Of a DNA stretch of 10,227 bases, positions 1 to 6,534 are shown piece after piece (the first letter of the stretch is position 1; each line of letters starts with the position of its first letter). The translations under genes and the position numbers were made by a program. Source of the DNA: an uncultured Roseburia sp. (GTDB lineage Bacteria; Bacillota; Clostridia; Lachnospirales; Lachnospiraceae); assembly GCA_947070915.1 (NCBI GenBank), contig CAMTDY010000104.1:1-10227 (forward strand), in the 5' to 3' direction. The notes under the pieces were generated by a model that saw only the letters and a program-made list of their open reading frames with translations, was not told the DNA's origin and searched no databases.

Positions 1-127
1 GACACAAGTCCTAACACCGCTTTGTCTACAGTCTGAAATGGCTATGCGTTTCCACATAGCCATTTGTGTAGTAACTCCATTAGAGTTGCTAACGCTTTTA
101 GCAGTCCACTTTACGGTAGGACTCACC
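1..127 (-). ncRNA. candidate structured non-coding RNA, 3' end possibly beyond window
   Basis: This stretch has no open reading frame but is rich in nested inverted repeats. AGTCCTA at 7-13 pairs with TAGGACT at 117-123, and CCG 17-19 with CGG 114-116, closing the whole region. Inside are stem 26-30/67-71 (CTACA/TGTAG) carrying a long hairpin 36-48/53-65, and two short hairpins at 73-77/83-87 and 88-92/98-102. Read on the minus strand, the long hairpin is 13 bp (one G-U pair) capped by a GAAA tetraloop at 49-52, which argues that the minus-strand transcript is the functional one. The predicted start site of the promoter at 134-163 is near 127, four bases before the closing stem, as expected for a dedicated RNA or leader. 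I do not recognise the family. A closing stem, two small hairpins and one long hairpin also resemble a retron msr-msd, but no branch-point AGC is clear. A TnpB/IscB guide-RNA scaffold or other large RNA is possible. Structure is seen; function is unknown. Confidence 0.5.
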
Positions 128-133
128 ACTAAT

Positions 134-163
134 ATTATAATACCATTTTTTTTAAATAGTCAA
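134..163 (-). promoter_or_regulatory. strong sigma-A-type promoter reading leftward
   Basis: On the minus strand, TTGACT (158-163) and a perfect TATAAT (134-139) are separated by 18 bp of A/T-rich DNA. It lies 24 bp downstream of the stop codon of the last gene of the minus-strand operon and points the same way, toward the left edge. It would start a new transcript near 127, at the beginning of the predicted structured RNA. There is no gene between it and the window edge. Confidence 0.7.
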
Positions 164-187
164 CATATTCTGAAGCCAAAGATTACG

Positions 188-658
188 TTATCTTCCAAAA
201 AGTACTGCCAGTAAAATCGGCAACAGAAACAATGTAAAAAACACTCGACGCCTGCTTGCTCTGGATAATATTACAGAAACGATCGCTCCCACTATTGCAC
301 AACTGCCCGTATCCACTCTGCCGTGACACATCCAGTATATCGCCATTCCCCATGTCAGCCAGCCAAATATCATTGCTCCGATTCCATCTAAAAAATTCTC
401 ACTGCTCATTTCCTCTTTACTGGAACCTTTTCGACGCCTATCCGCCTTATGATAATTTCGGCACCAGTCATAAAAAGACAGTCGGTACCCATCATCTACC
501 GCTTTTACATAAGCACTGACATTTGCCCTTGTCGCAAATTTGCTGTCATCGGAACTGACCCGGTATTTTTTCAATTCCCTGCGTTCCTCTGGACTTGCGT
601 CAATACTCTGCCCATGTGCCTTCTGATATAAGAGCGTTACTTTTCTTGCATTATTCAT
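188..658 (-). CDS. small membrane protein of unknown function (156 aa)
   Basis: I do not recognise this family. Residues 1-85 are soluble and strongly charged, rich in Lys, Arg, Ser and Asp, with a basic cluster (KADRRRKGSSKEE) just before the membrane part. Residues about 91-109, 115-133 and 138-154 form three hydrophobic helices, with a short basic loop (SRASRRR) between the last two. There is no signal peptide, so the N-terminal part is probably cytoplasmic. It is the last gene of the minus-strand operon, 11 nt after the preceding stop, with a weak GGCGG ribosome site. No terminator is visible after it. The position suggests it works with the preceding membrane protein, but this is only context. 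Confidence 0.8.
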   Translation of the reverse strand: MNNARKVTLLYQKAHGQSIDASPEERRELKKYRVSSDDSKFATRANVSAYVKAVDDGYRLSFYDWCRNYHKADRRRKGSSKEEMSSENFLDGIGAMIFGWLTWGMAIYWMCHGRVDTGSCAIVGAIVSVILSRASRRRVFFTLFLLPILLAVLFGR

Positions 659-669
659 GTTTTAACCGC

Positions 670-1197
670 CTACTTTCTTCCCAGAGCATCTAAGGCACTA
701 CCTACAGCTCCGCCAACCACAAATGCCAAAATAATTGAAAGTATCCAGCCCCAGCCAAGGAAAAACTTAAATAGGATAAATGCGGCAACCGCTAAAATAA
801 TCTCTAAATTTGATTCATTCTGGCTGCCACCTGTACTCGTATCGACATTCTTACCTTGATAACGATTCCCTCCCCCTGAACTGACACCAAGCAAATCATC
901 AAACTGTGGTTCCCTATCTCTAAAACCGTTTGGGTACTGGGAAACAACGTTCAAAATCCTGTCCTTCGTAACGCCCATTCCCTTATAACGACCTGTAATT
1001 TTTGTTTTTCCATGTGGATTGCCGATCGTACCCCGGATGTTCCAGAGTTCTGCAACTGCAGAAAGCGCAAACCCATATCCCTGATTTTGATTGGCACCAG
1101 ACACGCCTTCTACCGTTGCCAGATAAATACTGTTTGCAACATCGTAGGTACTCATGCCTGCATTTGCAATTTTGGAAGCTGCTGAATTTTTATCCAT
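670..1197 (-). CDS. membrane protein of unknown function with C-terminal hydrophobic hairpin (175 aa)
   Basis: The family is not recognised. The N-terminal part (about 1-100) looks like a compact soluble domain: a helical start with Ala/Ser/Asn, then a Gly-rich stretch and basic segments (GKTKITGRYKGMG). A Gly/Ser/Asn-rich linker at about 105-128 follows. The C-terminus has two adjacent hydrophobic segments (about 131-150 and 152-171), the second glycine/alanine-rich (VVGGAVGSALDAL) like a glycine-zipper helix. The start ATG overlaps the end of the upstream 541-aa gene by 8 nt, and a GGAGG site lies 9 nt before it inside that gene, so translation is probably coupled. It may form a membrane pair with the downstream 156-aa protein. 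Confidence 0.8.
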   Translation of the reverse strand: MDKNSAASKIANAGMSTYDVANSIYLATVEGVSGANQNQGYGFALSAVAELWNIRGTIGNPHGKTKITGRYKGMGVTKDRILNVVSQYPNGFRDREPQFDDLLGVSSGGGNRYQGKNVDTSTGGSQNESNLEIILAVAAFILFKFFLGWGWILSIILAFVVGGAVGSALDALGRK

Positions 1198-2815
1198 AGA
1201 TTCTGCCCTCCATTACTTCATGAAAGTTTTTTCTTATTTTCTTATACTCAGGTGCTATCACTACAATTTCATCCTCCACGTCTGAAAGCAGAATCGTTTC
1301 ATCGATCCTTTTTCCTTTGTACTTTTCAAAGACTTCGGTTAATCCCTTTGCTTCCAGCGTTCTTTTTGTATTGTTTCCATTGTCTCCCTGACCGATCGCA
1401 TAATTGCTGCAGGCAGCGTCTCCATGCTTTGGACCGCCCACTCCCAATAATATCCCGACATAGGCATTGTAGTCCCACATATTTTCCAGACTCTTGCGAT
1501 ACGATAGCAGGCTCTCCCGCAAGCCAGCTGCCTCGGGTGCATTCCGGCGAAATTCAGCCAACGTAATGCCAGTTCCCTTTGACTGTTCCTTCACTTGCCC
1601 CCTCGCCTGCTCTTTAAAATTATCCGCAAATTCAACAACAAATTCTATTTTCTGCCGTTCCAGCGAATATACAAGGGAGCCTTCTAGATCACAAAACTGT
1701 ATCGGCTCATATGTAAGCGGAATCGTACATACATTATCAAAACAAAAAAAACTTCTTGTCGCATACATGTGTCCCCATATTGTCTCTTCTTCTCCGTTTC
1801 GTCCCAGTTGACGTAAACTACATTGGCTCGGCATATATGCCCGACTGCCATTAAAATAATAATATTCTCCGCCACACGGATGAAGTTTCCATTCTACAAC
1901 ATATCTGCCCTGCAATTGTGAGATTCTTTGTATATCCGTATGCACCAGCCTGATGTCCCTGCCCTCTACTTTTACCCACATGGTATCATCCAGCATATCA
2001 AAAGAAAAAATCCCCCTTTCATTTTCTGTTGGCAGCGTATACTTTGCATCGCCTACTGCAAAACTATCCAGGATACTGTACTTTCCCGTCACAAGGTCAA
2101 TATTAACAATATAGGATATCCAGTTTCCCGCTTTTCCTCTCTGATAACCTGCCACCACTCTGTTTTTATTTCTATAAAGGAATTCACATGTAACATCTCC
2201 GACATTGGACGGTGCAGGAAAAAATGGAAGCTCCATTCCCCGCTCTTCTTCATAACCTTGCCGCAACATCCGGTCAAAATAAGAATCCCCCTTCTGTGAC
2301 CTCCATAAGCACCCGGATTCACCCGTTATCATATCAATCCATAAAATTTCAGAGCGAATTCCCGTCTCCCCCGTTTTTGAATATGTCACAATACTGTCAT
2401 AGATATAAATACACTCACTTTGTCTATTTCCACTTTTCTGCCAGAGTCTATATGTATATATCTCCTGACCTTCAAACCCAAACAACGTAATTGACTGCCG
2501 GTTATACAAAAAATAGCCCCGCCGGTTAACAGCAATATAAGCATCAAAAAAGCCAAACTTCTCCTTTGTATTCAATGGAATTACACCCAGCTTTTTCTCC
2601 ATGGGATTGCACTTGATGATATGATTCCCTGCCTTGTCTGGCAAAAAGTAAATCTCATCTCCATATTTTGCGTAGCGCATATATCCTCTACAAGCCCCTG
2701 CTTCTCCGTTCCAGCCTTCATTTCCATAACATATTTTTCTCATTCTAGTATAATATACATAATACTCACTATGAAACCCAAAACAACTTTCATCGTCCCG
2801 AATCTTATCTGACAT
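1190..2815 (-). CDS. soluble aromatic-rich repeat protein, probable beta-propeller (541 aa)
   Basis: There is no signal peptide or membrane helix, so it is likely cytoplasmic. Residues about 10-395 are rich in Tyr, Phe, Trp, Gly and Asp. They contain recurring short beta-strand patterns, such as 'GDEIYFLPDKAGNHIIKCN', 'RRGYFLYNRQSITLFGFEG' and 'GGEYYYFNGSRAYMP', at spacings of some 40-50 residues, as in DUF5050-like or WD/YVTN-type propellers. About 400-541 is a different, mostly helical, charged domain ending in 'DVEDEIVVIAPEYKKIRKNFHEVMEGRIYG'. The start is supported by AGGAGG 7 nt upstream. It lies 21 nt after the hydrolase gene and overlaps the next gene by 8 nt. The propeller call is inferred from composition and spacing, not from a matched family; a scaffold or protein-binding role is likely but unproven. 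Confidence 0.75.
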   Translation of the reverse strand: MSDKIRDDESCFGFHSEYYVYYTRMRKICYGNEGWNGEAGACRGYMRYAKYGDEIYFLPDKAGNHIIKCNPMEKKLGVIPLNTKEKFGFFDAYIAVNRRGYFLYNRQSITLFGFEGQEIYTYRLWQKSGNRQSECIYIYDSIVTYSKTGETGIRSEILWIDMITGESGCLWRSQKGDSYFDRMLRQGYEEERGMELPFFPAPSNVGDVTCEFLYRNKNRVVAGYQRGKAGNWISYIVNIDLVTGKYSILDSFAVGDAKYTLPTENERGIFSFDMLDDTMWVKVEGRDIRLVHTDIQRISQLQGRYVVEWKLHPCGGEYYYFNGSRAYMPSQCSLRQLGRNGEEETIWGHMYATRSFFCFDNVCTIPLTYEPIQFCDLEGSLVYSLERQKIEFVVEFADNFKEQARGQVKEQSKGTGITLAEFRRNAPEAAGLRESLLSYRKSLENMWDYNAYVGILLGVGGPKHGDAACSNYAIGQGDNGNNTKRTLEAKGLTEVFEKYKGKRIDETILLSDVEDEIVVIAPEYKKIRKNFHEVMEGRIYG

Positions 2816-2836
2816 TTTTACTCCTCCTTTGTTTGT

Positions 2837-3445
2837 TCAGTGAAATATCCTTCCTGCAAAAATAACAATTTCCAATACAGCAACTGCACTCCCCACTCCG
2901 AAAAACAACTGGTTTGCCAACCCGGATGCGTGAAACAGCCCCAGTGCAGCCCCACATTTCAAAGGATACAGAAGTCTTACCTTTTTCTTATTGAAAATGT
3001 CGGTTAACAAATGTGATAAAAAACCTGTTGCAAAAAAAACCACTGCTGTTTCCCACACCAGTCCAATCGCAAAACATAAAAGCGCCAGTGCTAGAAGGGA
3101 ATGCATAAATGACCGATGCGGCTGCTCCTTGCCAAAAGCACAGATTCCAATAAACAGAAGCACCCCCGCTATCATACGCCCATAACCACTGTTCCCGATT
3201 ACCTTGTTCATAATTCCCGCCTGAAAAAAGTAGTCCAATGCAAGCACCGCTGCCACAACGACGACAGAAAGTATTGTAATCTTATCTGCGTCACGATGTG
3301 ACTCGGATGTTCCAACATCGATGTCGCTGATTAAAGCTCCAAGGGAACCTCCCCCGACAGCCAGTATCAGCTCCAGTACCGTGGCGGGCTGTGTCACCGC
3401 CATCGTTGCGGCAATTCCTACTGCCATATGTGTTTTTCCCAGCAA
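2837..3445 (-). CDS. YdjM-type membrane-bound metal-dependent hydrolase (DUF457 family)
   Basis: This 202-aa integral membrane protein has the full set of conserved polar motifs of the YdjM/DUF457 family: GKTH at the N-terminus (His6), SDID (Asp41, Asp43) followed by Ser-His50, HRSFMHS (His110, His115) and HLLTD (His145, Asp149). These are the presumed metal ligands, set among about four or five hydrophobic segments. The family is annotated as a zinc-dependent membrane hydrolase; its natural substrate is generally unknown. The start is TTG at 3445, chosen because AGGAG lies 6 nt upstream and because the conserved GKTH motif would be lost from an ATG at 3429. It follows the zinc-ribbon/membrane gene by about 50 nt and belongs to the same operon. 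Nothing suggests loss of function. Confidence 0.85.
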   Translation of the reverse strand: MLGKTHMAVGIAATMAVTQPATVLELILAVGGGSLGALISDIDVGTSESHRDADKITILSVVVVAAVLALDYFFQAGIMNKVIGNSGYGRMIAGVLLFIGICAFGKEQPHRSFMHSLLALALLCFAIGLVWETAVVFFATGFLSHLLTDIFNKKKVRLLYPLKCGAALGLFHASGLANQLFFGVGSAVAVLEIVIFAGRIFH

Positions 3446-3495
3446 GATGGTCTCCTCTCCTTTTCCTGGTATCCGAAAGTTCGCACGAAAACCTG

Positions 3496-4596
3496 TTATG
3501 ATTTCATTTGTCTTGATAAGTAAGCATACTTTTCTATTCTTCCTCCCGCCAAATCTAAAATAAAGTCATCATCCGGTTCCTCATAGTCTGCCATCTGTGC
3601 CAGCGGATCATTTTTTATAAAGTTCTCTACAAACTGTTCCTTATCCGATAATTCCTCTAAAACGAGCTGGTAATTATCTAAATCCGTACAATAATACTTA
3701 ATCACCCGTTCTGCTTCATCCATCCTTTCACTTGCATCAGCATCATACGTATTCAGCGAGTCTGTCAATTCACTGCGTTCCTCCCGTGCAAGCCGGATGC
3801 GATTTATTACCCTTTTTCCCGCAAATTTCAAAAACCCGCCGATCACTACAACACCTATGATTTTTCCAAGCCAGTCAGCAGCTATAACATAACTTACCAG
3901 TATCAACACTGCGATCCCAAATGGAATCACCGGAATCATTGCCTTTATCAACGCCTTTTCCTTTCCCCGTTGTATCGCATTCAGCGTGCCAATCGCCTCA
4001 TCTACAATATCTGTATAGGCATCTCCCTCAAAAACAATCGATTCCTCAATATCCTTCTTCCCATACTCTGCGCACTCTTTCAAAAATGATGTCACGTGTT
4101 CCGAAATCATTTTTTCATCCGCATCTTCGCAGGATAACGCTTTTTTTATATCCTCCAGTCCTTCAAATTTGGTTCTTTCTGCTCCTTCTTCCAGATCAAC
4201 ATAGTTTCCTTCACATACAAATCGTGCATAATGCTTCACTTGTGTAAAATCTCCGGTAAGCGCCCGGTATCTTCCATACCAGCCCGCCGCATGTTGTGGA
4301 AATTCCTCTGCCGCCTGCGTAAAAAATTTATACGCCAGATCATAATCTTTCTTCTTTAGATGTTCTTCTGCTTTTTCCAAAACAGCCTTTTCATTCAAGA
4401 GATTGCCATCCATGATTTTTTGAATGCCCTCTTTCAGATCCTGATGTACTTCCGTCAGGTGTTTGTCTGTTTTTTTAAATTCTTTTGACAAATTATGTAT
4501 TAAAAATACATTGTCACAAGCAAGGCAAATCCACTTTTCCTTCGTTACCTCCTGACACTTTTCACTCCCACAATTGGGACATTTGATTGCTTCCAT
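3496..4596 (-). CDS. zinc-ribbon, TPR-like membrane protein (YdjG-like, 366 aa)
   Basis: Residues 6-27 form a TFIIB-type zinc ribbon (CPNC at 6-9, CLAC at 24-27). Next comes a coiled, charged helical part, then a TPR-like helical pair at about 70-115 (AEEHLKKKDYDLAYKFFTQA). Two hydrophobic helices follow at about 219-240 and 243-259, then an acidic helical C-terminus ending in a DDDFILDLAGG segment. Zinc ribbon plus membrane helices, next to an SPFH protein, recalls Bacillus YdjG of the pspA-ydjGHI operon; this is an architecture and synteny match, not an alignment. I place the start at ATG 4596, because AAGGAG (4605-4610) is 8 nt upstream of it, whereas a GTG at 4605 would overlap that site. 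It begins 5 nt after the stop of the upstream membrane gene. It probably anchors or scaffolds a membrane complex. Confidence 0.85.
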   Translation of the reverse strand: MEAIKCPNCGSEKCQEVTKEKWICLACDNVFLIHNLSKEFKKTDKHLTEVHQDLKEGIQKIMDGNLLNEKAVLEKAEEHLKKKDYDLAYKFFTQAAEEFPQHAAGWYGRYRALTGDFTQVKHYARFVCEGNYVDLEEGAERTKFEGLEDIKKALSCEDADEKMISEHVTSFLKECAEYGKKDIEESIVFEGDAYTDIVDEAIGTLNAIQRGKEKALIKAMIPVIPFGIAVLILVSYVIAADWLGKIIGVVVIGGFLKFAGKRVINRIRLAREERSELTDSLNTYDADASERMDEAERVIKYYCTDLDNYQLVLEELSDKEQFVENFIKNDPLAQMADYEEPDDDFILDLAGGRIEKYAYLSRQMKS

Positions 4597-4601
4597 GTGT
4601 C

Positions 4602-5174
4602 TCACTCCTTCTTGTTTTTCATTTTTCTTATCTCAAGCTGTTTTACAATCTCATCACACTGTTTTTCAAACGTATGCGGTTCTGTGATATTGGGTAATTC
4701 AGCTATCAACTCGTAAATCATTTGATTCTCCGCTTCCACTTGAGGGGAACTCACCGGGTCTTCATATCGCATCCGATCCAGTACTTTATCCATACGTGCT
4801 CTTTTTTTGTCGTCGTCAACACATACCCGGCATATTTCCAGCTGTTCAATCAGGCTCTTAAAACTTCGGATGGAGTCCTGTTCTTTCTCTTCAAGTCTTT
4901 CAATGTATTGATTGCTTCCCCATAATACCAGTTCAAGCACAATAAAACCGACCAATATCGCACCCTGAAGCAAATACGAGTAAAACTGATATTTTTCCGG
5001 GAACTTTATACAAAATTTTATAAACACGTACATCTGTACAAACAGATAGATTCCACTATATGCGAGCATCGGTACTTTCAATGCCGCCTTTCTCTTGTCC
5101 TGTTTGCGATAAACACTCCATGCAAAAATGGGTTGTATCACGAGTGCCATTATGCAAAATATGTATTTCATCAT
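4602..5174 (-). CDS. three-helix membrane protein with cytoplasmic coiled tail (YdjH-position, 190 aa)
   Basis: Hydrophobic helices lie at about 3-19, 36-56 and 65-86. They are followed by a 100-residue charged, largely helical tail rich in Glu, Lys and Arg (ERLEEKEQDSIRSFKSLIEQLE) that could form a coiled coil. No catalytic motif is seen. The start codon shares the four bases ATGA with the stop of the SPFH gene, and AGGAGG is 5 nt upstream within that gene, so translation is coupled. The next gene starts 5 nt after this one ends. Its place between an SPFH-zinc-ribbon gene and a zinc-ribbon/membrane gene matches that of ydjH between ydjG and ydjI in Bacillus, so it may be the membrane partner of the SPFH protein. 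The sequence itself is too generic to name. Confidence 0.8.
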   Translation of the reverse strand: MMKYIFCIMALVIQPIFAWSVYRKQDKRKAALKVPMLAYSGIYLFVQMYVFIKFCIKFPEKYQFYSYLLQGAILVGFIVLELVLWGSNQYIERLEEKEQDSIRSFKSLIEQLEICRVCVDDDKKRARMDKVLDRMRYEDPVSSPQVEAENQMIYELIAELPNITEPHTFEKQCDEIVKQLEIRKMKNKKE

Positions 5175-6313
5175 TCATTCCTCCTCGTTCCGCAATTCGT
5201 ACAAAACTTAGCGCCCACTGGCATTGCCAAACCACACTCCGCGCAATAGACCCGTTGCTCCTGCTCTGTTTTTTCACCACAGTTCGGGCAAAATTTCCCA
5301 TTAATAGGTATTTCCATTCCGCATGCAGCACATTTCATACCAGCATTCGGAGTAATTCCTGGTGGGTTTCCAGGGTTCCCCGTCTGCCCCGCTTCTACTG
5401 CTCCCGATACATTTTCCTGTATCATATTTCCCATCGAAAATGCCAGGGGAACCTGCGCCATCATATTTGCCGGATTTGCCGCAAAACCTTCATTTGATGC
5501 GAATGTCTTACTGACGTCAAACTGCTGTTCCTGTTGCCACGTAAATCCTTGAATATCCCGGGCGCGTGCCGCTCCCTCTGCCTCTATAACCGTAGCCTCT
5601 CTGTTGCCGAGGGCTTCAAATCTTTTTTGAGCCATACTGTTGTCCAGCCGTTTCAATTCTTCTAAATCATCCGGTTTTATATTTACGGCAGAGACAAAAA
5701 AATTCAGTATTTCGATCCCATAAGCTGCAATATCACTCCCCACCTGCGATGCTACATTCTCAGATATTTCATGCAGATGCTGATTGAAAACGTTATAACT
5801 ATATTTGCTCAGTTCCAGCGCAATACAATTTTTCACTCTCGTAACGATAAGGTCCTTAAAATATTTCTGAATTTCCGAGACCGTCATCTTGTTTTCTGTT
5901 CCAACGAGATTAATAAGAAGCTTTCTTCCCTCTGTGATCCTGATACCAAACGATCCGCTTGCACCCGCACTGTAGCTATATCCGTAACTTGGGTCTCTAA
6001 CCGTCACCTGGCTTGGCGTCCCCCACGCAATATCCATCATCGTCGCACAATTGATAAAATAGACCTCTACATGAAATGGTGACACGCCTCCTGTCACCAG
6101 ATTCCGTAATTTAGATATCAATGGTATGTTTTTTGTTTCTAATGTATATCTTCCCGCCTTAAAAGAATCCAGTGCCTGTCCGTCGCTGAAAAAAACCGCC
6201 TCCTGTGACTCATGCACAATCAGTTGTGACAACGTGTTAAAATCTTCTTCTGGATATTTATATATTAAAGTCCGGTTATCTCCCTCGTACTTGATTACTT
6301 CCTGTATTGCCAT
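5171..6313 (-). CDS. SPFH/band-7 domain protein with two C-terminal zinc ribbons (YdjI-like, 'virion core protein' family)
   Basis: Residues about 20-290 form an SPFH (stomatin/prohibitin/flotillin) domain of the YdjI type: an N-terminal 'EAVFFSDGQALDSFKAGRYTLET' beta segment, the 'GIRITEGRKLLINLVG' region, and a helical part with 'YGIEILNFFVSAVNI' and 'AQKRFEALGNREATVIEAEGAARARDIQGF', typical of these oligomer-forming proteins. A Gly/Pro-rich linker at about 305-325 precedes two tandem zinc ribbons (about 327-347 and 355-375), each CxxC-x10-CxxC. There is no transmembrane helix, so membrane attachment would be peripheral or through the two membrane proteins encoded next. SPFH proteins scaffold membrane microdomains, and Bacillus YdjI acts in the PspA envelope-stress module. 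The start is ATG 6313 with AGGAGG 8 nt upstream. It is the first gene of the minus-strand operon. Confidence 0.92.
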   Translation of the reverse strand: MAIQEVIKYEGDNRTLIYKYPEEDFNTLSQLIVHESQEAVFFSDGQALDSFKAGRYTLETKNIPLISKLRNLVTGGVSPFHVEVYFINCATMMDIAWGTPSQVTVRDPSYGYSYSAGASGSFGIRITEGRKLLINLVGTENKMTVSEIQKYFKDLIVTRVKNCIALELSKYSYNVFNQHLHEISENVASQVGSDIAAYGIEILNFFVSAVNIKPDDLEELKRLDNSMAQKRFEALGNREATVIEAEGAARARDIQGFTWQQEQQFDVSKTFASNEGFAANPANMMAQVPLAFSMGNMIQENVSGAVEAGQTGNPGNPPGITPNAGMKCAACGMEIPINGKFCPNCGEKTEQEQRVYCAECGLAMPVGAKFCTNCGTRRNE

Positions 6314-6321
6314 CGCTCATT

Positions 6322-6327
6322 CCTCCT
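6322..6327 (-). promoter_or_regulatory. ribosome binding site of the SPFH gene
   Basis: On the minus strand, AGGAGG lies 8 nt before ATG 6313. It is a consensus-strength site and fixes the start of the first gene of the operon, since another ATG at 6319-6321 on that strand is in a different frame and too close to it. Confidence 0.75.
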
Positions 6328-6391
6328 CATCGTAACATCAGTTATCTTCTTGTAATGAATGGGCGATACCCGCTCTCATTCATTCGCATCC

Positions 6392-6420
6392 ATTCTATCA
6401 CAACAAAATGCAAAAAAAAG
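6392..6420 (-). promoter_or_regulatory. candidate weak promoter for the minus-strand operon
   Basis: On the minus strand, TAGAAT (6392-6397) is preceded by TG one base upstream, giving an extended -10 (TGATAGAAT). At the 17-bp spacing the -35 position (6415-6420) is only CTTTTT, far from consensus. The paired 12-bp repeat begins 5 bp further upstream. A good -10 with a poor -35 next to an activator site is typical of an activator-dependent promoter, but this is inferred from sequence alone. The leader to the SPFH start would be about 70 nt. Confidence 0.4.
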
Positions 6421-6424
6421 CGAC

Positions 6425-6457
6425 ATGTAAGAATTAGCCGGTTTGATGTAAGAATTA
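6425..6457. promoter_or_regulatory. tandem 12-bp direct repeat, probable LytTR regulator binding site
   Basis: ATGTAAGAATTA occurs twice without mismatch, at 6425-6436 and 6446-6457, with a period of exactly 21 bp (two helical turns). Each copy is followed by a similar GCCGG tail. LytTR-family regulators (AgrA, ComE, VirR, AlgR) bind pairs of direct repeats of about 9-12 bp spaced about 21 bp apart on one DNA face. The adjacent gene at 6535 encodes a LytTR protein. The site lies 14 bp upstream of the -35 of the plus-strand promoter and 4 bp from the -35 position of the candidate minus-strand promoter, so one site could activate both operons. Repeats and spacing are seen; binding is inferred. 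Confidence 0.7.
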
Positions 6458-6471
6458 ATCGCCGGATTTTC

Positions 6472-6500
6472 TTTTCAAAATCTGTAAGTACCGTTATAAT
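6472..6500 (+). promoter_or_regulatory. sigma-A-type promoter of the LytTR-FHA/kinase operon
   Basis: A perfect TATAAT at 6495-6500 is preceded at 17 bp by TTTTCA (6472-6477), four of six matches to the -35 consensus. The predicted start near 6507 gives a leader of about 28 nt to the ATG at 6535. The paired repeat ends 14 bp upstream of the -35, the usual place for a LytTR activator. Confidence 0.7.
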
Positions 6501-6534
6501 AGTAGTGAATATAACAAAAGTGATGGAGTGGCTT

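Noticed and set aside
36..65. Hairpin as a transcription terminator of the minus-strand operon
   Set aside because: No run of T follows it on either strand, and it lies inside a larger nested fold.
136..141. Plus-strand TATAAT as a rightward promoter
   Set aside because: No acceptable -35 is found 16-18 bp upstream, and no plus-strand gene follows. The same A/T block is well explained by the minus-strand promoter.
4597..4605. GTG start at 4605 for the zinc-ribbon/membrane gene
   Set aside because: That codon overlaps the AAGGAG ribosome site itself and the upstream stop. ATG 4596 has correct spacing.
6307..6534. Upstream extension of the LytTR-FHA regulator to a start at 6307
   Set aside because: The extension crosses the promoter (6472-6500) and the repeat operator and encodes unrelated sequence. 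The REC domain begins at MITIGICDND, with GGAG 6 nt before ATG 6535.
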